DNA of 64,000 bases from Calidifontimicrobium sp035325925 (GTDB lineage: Bacteria > Pseudomonadota > Gammaproteobacteria > Burkholderiales > Burkholderiaceae_C). The stretch lies in contig NZ_DAOKZA010000010.1 in NCBI RefSeq assembly GCF_035325925.1, positions 37,749-101,748 of the forward strand, given 5' to 3'. Every line of letters starts with the position of its first letter. Within the stretch, counting starts at the first letter, position 1. A program made the position numbers and the translations under genes. Positions 42,483-51,302 of this stretch are shown here, in pieces. A model generated the notes under the pieces. It was not told where the DNA came from. It searched no databases and was given only the letters and a program-made list of their open reading frames with translations.

Positions 42483-44402
42483 TCAACCCGAATCGAAGCT
42501 GGATAAGTGAAGTTCAGGTTCTGAATCGGACACCGGCTTCGCCACCGCCGCTCGGGACGGCGCCGGCGTCGACGCCGGCGGCAGCGCGTCGAGCACCGCG
42601 CAGGCGTGGCGGTAACCCTGCTCGGCGATGCGCTCGAAGCGGTGCCAGTCGAGCAGGCCGACGCGGTCCAGCCGGGGGTTGAAGCACAGGTCGGCCAGCG
42701 TCTGCGCGTGGCGCTGGCGCGAGGTGCTGCACAGGATGGTGACGCGACGCAGGTACGCCGCCAGCGTCGGCACGCGCGCGTGCCGCTGCCGCGCACGCGG
42801 GCGCAGGCGGTCGCGCAGCAGCGCCCAGACCCCCGGCAGTTCGTCGCCGTCGAGCCGGCACTCGTCGCGGCGGTCGAGATCGACGCCGATCACGCGCCCG
42901 ACGCCGCGCATGCCCTGCATCACGTCGACCGGGAAGTTGTTGAAGGTGCCGCCGTCGCACAGCAGGTCGCCGTCGGCGACCACCGGCGGCAGCGCGCCGG
43001 GGATCGCGATGCTCGCCAGCAGCGCGCGCACCAGGTTGCCGCGGCGCAGCACCTGCTCGCGCGCCCGCGAGACGTTGGTCGCGACGCTGTAGTGGTTCTT
43101 CCACAGGTCCTCGACGTCGGCGTCAAAGCCCAGCAGATCCTCGATTGCGCTGGCCAGCGTGGCGCGCAGCCGGCGGCCGCGGAACAGCGAGATCAACGGC
43201 AGCCAGCTGACGTCGCCGGTCGGGCTGCGCGCGAAGGCGCGCCGCACGTTGGCCTCGATCGCGTCGAGCGGCCGGTCCGACGCGACGTAGGTCGCCATCA
43301 CCGCGCCGATGCTAGTGCCGCCGACCACGTCGACCTCGACGCCGCGCTCGCGCAGCGCCCGGTACACGCCCAGGTGCGCGAAGCCGCGCGCACCGCCGCC
43401 GGCCAGCACCAGGCCGACGGCGGTGCGGCTCTGCAGCCGCGCCAGCCGCGCCATGTCGCGCTGCAGCGCCGGACGCACGTGCACGTGGTCGGCCACCGGC
43501 CGGCGGTCGAGCCAGGCACGCGTGCCGCGCGGCGACTGCCGCGTCGCCGGGTGCAGCAGCACCAGTACTTCACGCCGGCCTGCGGCGTGCGTCGATGCGA
43601 GCAGACACTCCTGCTCGGTGGCGTGCAGGCGCGGCGGTTGGTCGGCGTCGGCGAGCAGCAGGATCTCGTCGGCGTGGCGGCAGCAGCGTCGGGTCCACGG
43701 GGTCGGTGCAGGATCGCCGAGCAGCAGCACGAAATCGTGCGCGGCCTCGATGTCGTCGAGCCGCAGCGCGATGCGGCGCTGCAACAGCGCGTCGCCGTCG
43801 CTGCGCGCCGCACCGCGCTGGCCGAGGTCGGCGTCGATGCGGCCCGGCCCGACCACCGCGACGCGCCCGAACGTGCGCAGCGCCGACGCCAGCCGGCGCG
43901 CAAAGGCCTCGTCGTCGACGCCGTCGCTGATCGGCAGCAGCGCCATCGTCACCGGCCGATCGGCGCCCGGGCGGCGCGGCTGCAGCCGCGCGACCGCACG
44001 ACGGCCCAGCGCCAGCGCCAGCCGGGGGTGGTCGGCCAGCAGCGCGAACCAGTCGTCGCGGTCGAGCCGCGCGAGCACGGCGTCGCGCAGCGCGGTGACG
44101 GTGGCCGACCGCGGCACGCCGCCGATCAGGCTGAGCTCGCCGACCACGTCGCCGCGCGCCAGGTCGCCGACCGGGCGCGGCGGCGCGCCGTCGTCGGCGG
44201 CTTCGGCGCGCAGCCGACCGCTGAGCACCAGGTACATCGCGTCGCCGGGCTCGCCCTGGCGCATCAGCGTCTGACCGCCGGCGACCTCGACCCAACGCAG
44301 CCGCTCGCGCAGTGCCGGTGCAGCCGCAGCCGCCTCGGCGCCGAGCAGGGCGTCGAGGTGGCGCGCGATCAGCGCGTCGGGCGGTGGCGGCAGCGCGGTC
44401 AT
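42483..44402 (-). CDS. NTE-like patatin phospholipase with CNMP domain
   Basis: A 639-residue protein with the architecture of neuropathy-target-esterase relatives. Crp-like cyclic-nucleotide-binding domain ~15-135 (GQTLMRQGEPGDAMYLVLSG, GDVVGELSLIGG, PRSAT), a Rossmann-like central region ~150-310, then a patatin lipase domain ~325-590: oxyanion GGGARGFAHLG (335-345), nucleophile GTSIG (S364) and catalytic Asp in CDGGTFNNFP (D483). It probably deacylates lysophospholipids at the membrane. The ATG at 44402 is chosen because the CNMP domain begins shortly after. Confidence 0.9.
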   Translation of the reverse strand: MTALPPPPDALIARHLDALLGAEAAAAAPALRERLRWVEVAGGQTLMRQGEPGDAMYLVLSGRLRAEAADDGAPPRPVGDLARGDVVGELSLIGGVPRSATVTALRDAVLARLDRDDWFALLADHPRLALALGRRAVARLQPRRPGADRPVTMALLPISDGVDDEAFARRLASALRTFGRVAVVGPGRIDADLGQRGAARSDGDALLQRRIALRLDDIEAAHDFVLLLGDPAPTPWTRRCCRHADEILLLADADQPPRLHATEQECLLASTHAAGRREVLVLLHPATRQSPRGTRAWLDRRPVADHVHVRPALQRDMARLARLQSRTAVGLVLAGGGARGFAHLGVYRALRERGVEVDVVGGTSIGAVMATYVASDRPLDAIEANVRRAFARSPTGDVSWLPLISLFRGRRLRATLASAIEDLLGFDADVEDLWKNHYSVATNVSRAREQVLRRGNLVRALLASIAIPGALPPVVADGDLLCDGGTFNNFPVDVMQGMRGVGRVIGVDLDRRDECRLDGDELPGVWALLRDRLRPRARQRHARVPTLAAYLRRVTILCSTSRQRHAQTLADLCFNPRLDRVGLLDWHRFERIAEQGYRHACAVLDALPPASTPAPSRAAVAKPVSDSEPELHLSSFDSG

Positions 44403-44592
44403 GGGTGGGTCGGCGGGTCGGCCTCGACCGGCCCGTGGCGGGTTTTCGTCACCTGCCGCGCCGGGCACAGGGCACAACCCCACGGAAAGCGTGTCGCCGT
44501 CAGGGTCGGATCGCGATTCCACCGTTCAGCACAAAGATGACCGCAGGAATCGCCACTCAATGCGCGTCGAGGTTCGCAATAAAGTCTTATAC

Positions 44593-45279
44593 ATGAGTGC
44601 CCCGGCCACCCCGCGCGCCGTGCTGTTCGACGCCTACGGCACGCTGTTCGACGTCTACAGCGTCTCGCTGCTGGCCGAGCAGTTGTTCCCCGGCCACGGC
44701 CAGGCGCTGGCCACGCTGTGGCGCGACAAGCAGATCGAATACACCCGACTGGTGTCGATGGGCGGGCGATACAAGCCGTTCTGGACGTTGACGCTGGCCG
44801 GGTTGCGCTTCGCCGCGCAGCGGCTCGCGCTGCCGCTGGACGCAGCCGCCGAGGACCGGCTGATGAACCAGTACCGGCACCTCAGCGCCTTCCCGGAGAA
44901 CCTCGAGGTGCTGCAGGCGTTGCGCGCGCGCGGCGTGCGTGCCGGCGTCCTGTCCAACGGCGACCCGCAGATGCTCGCGGTGGCGGTGAAGAGCGCCGGC
45001 TTCGCCGACCTGCTCGACCCGGTGCTGTCGGTGCACGAGACGCGTCGCTACAAGACCGATCCGGCGTGTTACGCGCTCGGGCCGCAGGCGCTGGACCTGC
45101 CGGCGCGGCAGATCCTGTTCGTCTCGAGCAACGGCTGGGACGCGATCGGCGCCACCTGGTACGGTTACACCACGCTGTGGGTCAATCGCGCCGGGCTGCC
45201 GCTCGAGCAGCTCGACACCGCGCCGACGCGCACCGGCACCAGCCTGCGCGACGTGCTCGCCTTCTTCGCGCCGCGCTGA
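44593..45279 (+). CDS. haloacid dehalogenase type II
   Basis: A 228-residue HAD-superfamily enzyme. Nucleophile D13 in AVLFDAYGTLFDVYSV, motif II VLSNGDPQML, Lys in RRYKTDPACYALGP, and FVSSNGWDAIGATWYGY, the last being characteristic of L-2-haloacid dehalogenases rather than phosphatases. These convert 2-haloacids to hydroxyacids (e.g. haloacetate to glycolate). The upstream 15 bases AATAAAGTCTTATAC are AT-rich with no ribosome binding site; it may be expressed with little or no leader. Malate synthase follows 43 bases later. Confidence 0.85.
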   Translation: MSAPATPRAVLFDAYGTLFDVYSVSLLAEQLFPGHGQALATLWRDKQIEYTRLVSMGGRYKPFWTLTLAGLRFAAQRLALPLDAAAEDRLMNQYRHLSAFPENLEVLQALRARGVRAGVLSNGDPQMLAVAVKSAGFADLLDPVLSVHETRRYKTDPACYALGPQALDLPARQILFVSSNGWDAIGATWYGYTTLWVNRAGLPLEQLDTAPTRTGTSLRDVLAFFAPR

Positions 45280-45322
45280 CCCGCCGGCGCCCCGACACCC
45301 GTCCCCCACCCCAGGAGGCCCC

Positions 45323-47533
45323 ATGACCGAACGCATCATCCGCCACCGCCTGCAGGTGGCCACGCCGCTGGCGCGCTTCATCGACGACGAGGTGCTGCCC
45401 GGCACCGGCGTCGACCCGGCCGCGTTCTGGGCCGGGTTCGACGCGATCGCGCACGACCTGGCGCCGAAGAACCGCGCGCTGCTCGCCGAGCGCGACCGGT
45501 TGCAGGCCGCGCTCGACGACTGGCACCGCGCCCACCCCGGGCCGGTCGCCGACCTGGCCGCGTACCGCGGATTCCTGACCGACATCGGCTATCTCGTCGC
45601 GGTGCCGGCGCAGGTCGCCTCGACCACCGCGAACGTCGACGCCGAGCTGGCCCGGCAGGCCGGCCCGCAACTGGTGGTGCCGATCACGAACGCGCGCTAC
45701 GCGCTCAACGCCGCCAATGCGCGCTGGGGCTCGCTGTACGACGCGCTGTACGGCACCGACGCGATCCCCGAGACCGACGGCGCCCACAGGGGCGGCGGCT
45801 ACAACCCGGTGCGCGGCGCCAGGGTGATCGACTTCGCGCGCGGCGTGCTCGACCAGGCGGCGGCGCTGGCCACCGGGTCGCATCGCGACGCCACCGGCTA
45901 CCGCGTCGAAGGCGGCCAGCTGGCGGTGACGCTGAAGGACGGCACCGTCACCGCGCTGGCCGACCCCGCGAAGTTCGTCGGCTGGCAGGGCGACGCCGCG
46001 GCGCCGTCGTCGGTGCTGCTGCGCCACCACGGGCTGCACCTGGACGTCCGCATCGACCGCCACCACCCGATCGGCAGGACCGACGCCGCCGGCGTCGCCG
46101 ACGTCGTGCTCGAGGCCGCGGTGTCGACCATCCTCGACCTCGAGGACTCGGTGGCCGTGGTCGACGGCGACGACAAGGTGCTCGCGTACCGCAACTGGCT
46201 CGGCATCCTGCGCGGCACGCTGACCGAGGAGGTCGCCAAGGGCGGCACGACGTTCACCCGCCGCCTCGAGCCCGACCGGGTCTACACCGGCGCCGACGGC
46301 CGGCCACTGACGCTGCACGGCCGCTCGCTGCTGTTCGTGCGCAACGTCGGCCACCTGATGACCAACCCGGCGATCCTGCTCGGCGACGGCAGCGAGATTC
46401 CCGAAGGCATCCTCGACGCGGTCGTGACGACCGCGATCGCGCTGCACGACCTCAAGCGCCTGGGCACGCCGGGGCTGCACAACACGCGCACCGGCAGCGT
46501 CTACATCGTCAAGCCGAAGATGCACGGCCCCGCCGAGGTGGCGTTCGCCGGCGAGCTGTTCGCCCGCGTCGAGGCGCTGCTGGGCCTGAGCGAGCACACC
46601 GTCAAGCTCGGCATCATGGACGAGGAGCGGCGCACCAGCGTCAACCTGAAAGCGTGCATCGCCGCCGCGGCGGCGCGCGTGGCCTTCATCAACACCGGCT
46701 TCCTCGACCGCACCGGCGACGAGATGCACACCGCGATGCAGGCCGGCCCGATGATCCGCAAGGGCGCGATGAAGGCCAGCGCGTGGATCCAGGCCTACGA
46801 GCGCAGCAACGTGCTGGTGGGCCTCGAGTGCGGGCTGCGCGGGCGCGCGCAGATCGGCAAGGGCATGTGGGCGATGCCCGACCTGATGGCCGCGATGCTC
46901 GAGCAGAAGGTCGCCCACCCGAAGGCCGGCGCCAACACCGCCTGGGTGCCGAGCCCGACCGCCGCCACGCTGCACGCGCTGCACTACCACCAGGTCGACG
47001 TCGCCGCCGTGCAGCAGGCACTGGAGGCGCAGGCCGCCGCGCTCGACGCCAGCGGCGAACGCGCGAGGTTGCTCGACGCGCTGCTGACGATCCCCGTGTC
47101 GCCCGACCGGCCGTGGAGCGCCGAGGAGATCCAGCAGGAGCTCGACAACAACGCGCAGGGCATCCTCGGCTACGTCGTGCGCTGGGTCGACCAGGGTGTG
47201 GGCTGCTCGAAGGTGCCCGACATCCACGACGTCGGCCTGATGGAGGACCGCGCGACGCTGCGCATCTCGAGCCAGCACATCTGCAACTGGCTGCACCACG
47301 GCGTCGTGACGCCCGAGCAAGTGCACGCGACGTTGCGCCGCATGGCCGCGATCGTCGACGCGCAGAACGCCGGCGACCCGCTGTACCGGCCGATGGCCGG
47401 GCACTGGGACGACAGCTTCGCCTACCGCGCCGCGCTCGACCTGGTGTTCAAGGGCAAGGAGCAGCCCAGCGGCTACACCGAGCCGCTGCTGCACGCCTGG
47501 CGGCTGAAGGTCAAGGCGGCGCGCCCGTCCTGA
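45323..47533 (+). CDS. glcB: malate synthase G
   Basis: A 736-residue monomeric TIM-barrel enzyme condensing glyoxylate and acetyl-CoA to malate. Seen: STILDLEDSVAVVDGDDK, FVRNVGHLMTNPAI, VKLGIMDEERRTSVNL, INTGFLDRTGDEMHT and ELDNNAQGILGYVVRW. Slightly longer than E. coli GlcB (723). AGGAGG lies just ahead of the ATG. Together with the dehalogenase upstream it could channel glycolate or glyoxylate into the TCA cycle; no glycolate oxidase is in view. Confidence 0.96.
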   Translation: MTERIIRHRLQVATPLARFIDDEVLPGTGVDPAAFWAGFDAIAHDLAPKNRALLAERDRLQAALDDWHRAHPGPVADLAAYRGFLTDIGYLVAVPAQVASTTANVDAELARQAGPQLVVPITNARYALNAANARWGSLYDALYGTDAIPETDGAHRGGGYNPVRGARVIDFARGVLDQAAALATGSHRDATGYRVEGGQLAVTLKDGTVTALADPAKFVGWQGDAAAPSSVLLRHHGLHLDVRIDRHHPIGRTDAAGVADVVLEAAVSTILDLEDSVAVVDGDDKVLAYRNWLGILRGTLTEEVAKGGTTFTRRLEPDRVYTGADGRPLTLHGRSLLFVRNVGHLMTNPAILLGDGSEIPEGILDAVVTTAIALHDLKRLGTPGLHNTRTGSVYIVKPKMHGPAEVAFAGELFARVEALLGLSEHTVKLGIMDEERRTSVNLKACIAAAAARVAFINTGFLDRTGDEMHTAMQAGPMIRKGAMKASAWIQAYERSNVLVGLECGLRGRAQIGKGMWAMPDLMAAMLEQKVAHPKAGANTAWVPSPTAATLHALHYHQVDVAAVQQALEAQAAALDASGERARLLDALLTIPVSPDRPWSAEEIQQELDNNAQGILGYVVRWVDQGVGCSKVPDIHDVGLMEDRATLRISSQHICNWLHHGVVTPEQVHATLRRMAAIVDAQNAGDPLYRPMAGHWDDSFAYRAALDLVFKGKEQPSGYTEPLLHAWRLKVKAARPS

Positions 47534-47537
47534 CCGC

Positions 47538-47565
47538 GGCGCCGCGGGCCGAGCGCCGCGGCGCC
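47538..47565. terminator. perfect 10-base hairpin between convergent genes
   Basis: GGCGCCGCGG (47538-47547) and CCGCGGCGCC (47556-47565) pair perfectly around an 8-base loop, 4 bases after the glcB stop. A second, loopless 18-base palindrome (47600-47617, GAGCCCGCC/GGCGGGCTC) lies before the end of the HIT gene. With no T tracts these would need Rho or act as roadblocks for both converging transcripts. Confidence 0.55.
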
Positions 47566-47630
47566 CGGCCTCGCGAAGTTCGGCCCCTTCGTGCCGTCCG
47601 AGCCCGCCGGCGGGCTCGCAGCCGCGGCGC

Positions 47631-48041
47631 TCAGCCCAGGTGCGGCGCCAGCGTCGCGGCCAGTTCGCGCAGCCGCCCGATGCCCGGCTCGCGGCGCGGC
47701 CAGACCAGCCCGACGCCGTCGTCGTCGTGCCGCGGCAGCACGTGCAGGTGCAGGTGCGGCACGGTCTGCCAGCCGGCCGGCCGGTTGGCCTGCAGCACGG
47801 TCACGCCGGCCGGCGCGAACGCGGCCTGCACCGCGATCGCGACCCGACGCGCGACGCGCATCAGCGCCTCGGCCTCGGCCTCGGTCGCGTCCATCAGCGT
47901 CTCGCACGGCCGCCGGGTCGCGACGATCACGTGGCCGTCGTTGACCTGGCCGGCGTCCATGAAGGCGAACACCAGGTCGTCCTCGTGGACCTTGGCGCAG
48001 GGCAGCTCGCCGGCGAGCAGGCGTTCGAACACGGTGGGCAT
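47631..48041 (-). CDS. HIT family protein
   Basis: A 136-residue histidine-triad protein; the triad is PHLHLHVLP (H96, H98, H100). Family members hydrolyse dinucleotide polyphosphates or nucleoside phosphoramidates. It starts MPTVFERLLAGELPCAKVHE, typical of HIT-type nucleotide-binding proteins. It converges with glcB, and a gene for a DUF2062 protein follows upstream on the same strand. Confidence 0.93.
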   Translation of the reverse strand: MPTVFERLLAGELPCAKVHEDDLVFAFMDAGQVNDGHVIVATRRPCETLMDATEAEAEALMRVARRVAIAVQAAFAPAGVTVLQANRPAGWQTVPHLHLHVLPRHDDDGVGLVWPRREPGIGRLRELAATLAPHLG

Positions 48042-48077
48042 CGCGGTCCTCGGACGGGTCGGTTGGTGTCGACGATT

Positions 48078-48641
48078 CTAGGAACGTGGCAAGCCGCGGC
48101 GGCGCAGCCGCCGGCGACGCTGCCAGACGATCTTCAGCGCCAGCAGCCAGTTGGCGATCAGGTAGGTGGCCAGCCCGACCGCGCTGGCCATCATCGCCAT
48201 GCCCAGCAGCAGCGGCTTGCCCAGCGCGGTCACCCGCTCCCAGGCCACCGCGAGCCAGCCGCGCCCGTTGTCCGGCAGCGGCGCCGGCTCGGTGACGGGC
48301 GGCGCCTGCGTCTCACCCACCGGCTCGCCGAGGATCGCCTTGCCCAGCCGCCACGCGGCGTAGTACAGCGGACCGTAGGTGGCCGGATTGCTGATCAGCG
48401 TGCTCGCCGCGGCGGTGGGCACGTTGGCGCGCAGCAGCACCGCGGCGCCGACCGACAACGGGATCTGCGCGATCGGGATCAGCAGCCCGAAGAACACGCC
48501 GATGGCCATGCCCAGCGCGATGCCGCGCCGGCTCATGTGCCACAGCCGCGGGTGGTGCAGCGCCGGGCCGATCCAGCGCAGCCAGCGGTTGCGGCGCAGC
48601 GCCTCGGGCGACGGCACCCAACGCTTGAACATGGGGATCAT
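48078..48641 (-). CDS. DUF2062 membrane protein
   Basis: A 187-residue inner-membrane protein of the DUF2062 family: GIALGMAIGVFFGLLIPIAQ (first helix), SVGAAVLLRANVPTAAASTLISNP, then a third hydrophobic segment (LLLGMAMMASAVGLATYLIANWLLAL) and a basic C-terminus (RRRRLRRRG). The function is unknown. The ATG at 48641 overlaps the Na/Pi transporter stop and has AAGGAC upstream, favouring it over the ATG at 48632. Confidence 0.85.
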   Translation of the reverse strand: MIPMFKRWVPSPEALRRNRWLRWIGPALHHPRLWHMSRRGIALGMAIGVFFGLLIPIAQIPLSVGAAVLLRANVPTAAASTLISNPATYGPLYYAAWRLGKAILGEPVGETQAPPVTEPAPLPDNGRGWLAVAWERVTALGKPLLLGMAMMASAVGLATYLIANWLLALKIVWQRRRRLRRRGLPRS

Positions 48642-50257
48642 GCGGCAGCAGGTCCTTCGGCGGCGATCTCGGCGTCCAGGCGCGCCGCCTTGGCCGCCTG
48701 CTCCAGCGCGCGGCGCAGCCCGCTGGCCGCGCGCAACTGCTGGTCCATCGCCGCCATCGGCATCCGGCCGTCGGCCCCGCAGGCCAGCAGCGCGGACTTC
48801 AGCGCCTGGTAGCGCTGCTCGACGGCGTCGAGCTGACCATCGATCCGCGCCGCCGCCGGCGGTTCCGTCGGAGCGTCGATCGCGTCGAGCAGCGCCTGCG
48901 CCTCGCGCCGGAACGCCGCGTGCACCGCGGCGACCTCGTCGGGCAGCGCGCTGGCCGCAGCCAACGCGCCGGCCTCGGCCGCCGCCGTAGCGGCCGACGC
49001 ATGGTAGCGCTCGACGCGCAGCACGCGCGCCAGCCGCGGCCCGCCCGCGCTGGCCATCGGCTGGTCGTGCAGCCGCTCGACGAAGCGCGCGGCGGCTGCG
49101 GCCAGCGCCTCGAGCAGCGCGCGCTCGCGCGCCAGCACCGCCGTCGGCGCGGCGTCGAGCGCGTGGCGCACCATGCGGCGCGCGATCGTGCCCTGGCGCT
49201 GCACCTCCTGGCGCAGCGCGTCGAGCGCCAGCGCCGGCACCTGCAGCACGTTGTCGTCGAGGTGGCGCGGCCGCGCCTCGTCCTCCTCGATGGTGCGGAA
49301 GCGCCGCAGCAGCCAGCGCGTCAGCGCACCGGCCAGCGGCCACATCAGCAGCACGCCCAGCACGTTGAACACGGTGTGGAACAGCGCCAGCGCGGCCGCC
49401 GGGTCGCGCGTCATGCCCAGCGCCTCGCGCGCCGCGCCGATCGCCGTCACCAGCCACGGCAGCAGCGCCAGCGCGACGACACCGGTGAGCAGGTTGAACA
49501 GCACGTGCGCCGCGGCGGCGCGCTTGGCGTTGGGCGTCGCGCCGACCGCCGCCAGCAGCGCGGTCAGCGTGGTGCCGATGTTCGCGCCGATGACCACCGC
49601 CGCGGCGTCCTGCACGTCGATCAGCCCGCTCTGCGCCGCCGCCAGCGCCAGCGTCATCGACGCCGCCGACGCCTGCATCACGACCGTCAGCCCGGCGCCG
49701 ATGCCCACCAGCGCGAGCACGCCCAGCAGGCCCTCGCCCGAAGGCAGCACCACGCCTTCGGCCAGCCCGCCGAACGACTGCTGCAGCAGCCCGATGCCGA
49801 GGAACAGCGCGCCGAAACCGGCCACGGCCTGCCCGGCCGCGGCGACGCCGGGGCGACGGCCGAACACGCGCACCAGCGCGCCGACGCCGACCAGCGGCAG
49901 CGCGAAGGCCTCGACATCGACGCGCAGGCCGACCAGCGCGACGATCCAGCCGGTGACCGTGGTGCCGACGTTGCTGCCGAACAGCACCCACAAGGCCTGC
50001 GACAGGCTCAGCAGGCCGGCGTTGACGAAGCCGATCGCGGCCATCGTGACCGCGGTCGACGACTGCACCGCCGCGGTGATCAGCACGCCCGACGCGAGCC
50101 CGTGCACGCGCGTGCGCGTCGAACGCGCGAGCACCTGCTCGAGCGCCGGCCCGGCGGCGAGCTTCAGGCCGTCGGTCATCAGGCTCATGCCGAGCAGGAA
50201 CAACCCGACGCCGCCCAGCAGCGGCCCGAGTGCCGCGAGCGCCTGCGTCCAACTCAT
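48638..50257 (-). CDS. Na/Pi cotransporter family protein
   Basis: A 539-residue NptA/YjbB-type protein: about eight to ten membrane helices in two inverted halves (~1-320), followed by a cytoplasmic PhoU-like helical domain (~345-530). The first half keeps the signature AAVQSSTAVTMA, but in the second half the equivalent reads VMQASAASMTLA, with QAS for QSS. It probably moves phosphate with sodium. It is translationally coupled to the DUF2062 gene. Confidence 0.88.
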   Translation of the reverse strand: MSWTQALAALGPLLGGVGLFLLGMSLMTDGLKLAAGPALEQVLARSTRTRVHGLASGVLITAAVQSSTAVTMAAIGFVNAGLLSLSQALWVLFGSNVGTTVTGWIVALVGLRVDVEAFALPLVGVGALVRVFGRRPGVAAAGQAVAGFGALFLGIGLLQQSFGGLAEGVVLPSGEGLLGVLALVGIGAGLTVVMQASAASMTLALAAAQSGLIDVQDAAAVVIGANIGTTLTALLAAVGATPNAKRAAAAHVLFNLLTGVVALALLPWLVTAIGAAREALGMTRDPAAALALFHTVFNVLGVLLMWPLAGALTRWLLRRFRTIEEDEARPRHLDDNVLQVPALALDALRQEVQRQGTIARRMVRHALDAAPTAVLARERALLEALAAAAARFVERLHDQPMASAGGPRLARVLRVERYHASAATAAAEAGALAAASALPDEVAAVHAAFRREAQALLDAIDAPTEPPAAARIDGQLDAVEQRYQALKSALLACGADGRMPMAAMDQQLRAASGLRRALEQAAKAARLDAEIAAEGPAAA

Positions 50258-50360
50258 GCGCGCAGTATCGGCCGCGCCGCGGCGCCAGTCCGGGCGCGCC
50301 ACGCGGCAACCGTGACGCCGTGCGCAGCCGCCGACGGCCCCGCCGGGCCCGGCGCCGGGT

Positions 50361-50741
50361 TCAGGTCGGCGTCGGCGTGCCGCTCATGCGGTCGTACTTC
50401 AGGAAGTACTGCCGCGCCAGCGCCACCAGCTGACCGTCGCTCGGGTGGTCGACGGTCTCGTAGCCGACGATGTGCTTGGCCGTCTGCGGCCGGTGCTTCT
50501 CGACGTAGTGGCGGAAGTCGGCCAGCGCGGTGCGCGAGCCGGCCACCAGCACCTCGGCGATGCCTTCGAGCGCGGTGCAGACCTCGCCGAAGAACTCGTG
50601 CTCGCTGCGCACCTGGCTGCGGTGATAGGCCGTCGGGTGGTGGTGCGCCTTGAGCTTTTGCGCCTCGACGTGGTCGGGGTCGAACTGCAGCACCTGCGCT
50701 TGCTCGTGATCGATGCGCAGGACGGCGTGGAACAGGCTCAT
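50361..50741 (-). CDS. small 'translational machinery' (eRF1-like) protein
   Basis: A 126-residue protein like those annotated as translational machinery proteins, with an eRF1/host-attachment-like fold: MSLFHAVLRIDHEQAQVLQF, a His-rich KAHHHPTAYH loop, VLVAGSRTALADF and VGYETVDHPSDGQLVALARQYF. The function is not established. AAGGAC lies before the ATG at 50741. It lies 46 bases downstream of a DksA-like gene on the same strand. Confidence 0.7.
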   Translation of the reverse strand: MSLFHAVLRIDHEQAQVLQFDPDHVEAQKLKAHHHPTAYHRSQVRSEHEFFGEVCTALEGIAEVLVAGSRTALADFRHYVEKHRPQTAKHIVGYETVDHPSDGQLVALARQYFLKYDRMSGTPTPT

Positions 50742-50787
50742 GTCGGTCCTTCTCGGAGGTCTGGAAACGATGTCCCGCAGGCGCGGC

Positions 50788-51174
50788 TCACGGCATGCGC
50801 AGCGCGGCGCCGCGCTCGTGCGCCGAGGCGCAGTCGACGCAGCGCAGCGCCCAGGGCTCGGCGCGCAGCCGGTCGAACGGGATGTCGGTGCCGCAGTCGG
50901 CGCAGGTGCCGTAGTCGCCGCGCTCGAGGCGCTGCTGCGCCGCGACCACCGCGTCGAGTTCGCGCCGCTCGTGGTCGGTCAGCGCCGCGGCGATCTCGCG
51001 TTCGGGCAGGCGCTGCGGCGCGTCGTCGCCGTCCTGCGTCAGCACGTCGTGCGCGCGGTCGGCACGGCTTTGCCCGTGCAGGTGCTCGGCGAGTTGCTGC
51101 TCCAGCGCGCGCCGGCGCAGCGCCAGCTCGCTCTCGAGCTGCGCGCGTTGGCCGGCGGTCAGGGAAATGCTCAT
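50788..51174 (-). CDS. TraR/DksA-family zinc finger protein
   Basis: A 128-residue DksA-like protein: an N-terminal coiled coil (~5-85) and a four-cysteine zinc finger (C91, C94, C112, C115). It is shorter than true DksA, and the coiled-coil tip lacks the DxxDxA motif in its standard place, so it may bind the RNA polymerase secondary channel with altered output. AAGGAG lies 9 bases before the ATG. Confidence 0.87.
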   Translation of the reverse strand: MSISLTAGQRAQLESELALRRRALEQQLAEHLHGQSRADRAHDVLTQDGDDAPQRLPEREIAAALTDHERRELDAVVAAQQRLERGDYGTCADCGTDIPFDRLRAEPWALRCVDCASAHERGAALRMP

Positions 51175-51302
51175 CGGAAACCGCTCCTTCTCGTTGCGTC
51201 ACATGTTCGCAGCGCCCCATTGTCGACGCATTGACCTTGCTCAAGCCGCCGGCCGCCCCCGGGAGCCCTCCCTACAATCGGCCGCCCTGTCGACACCCGC
51301 CG

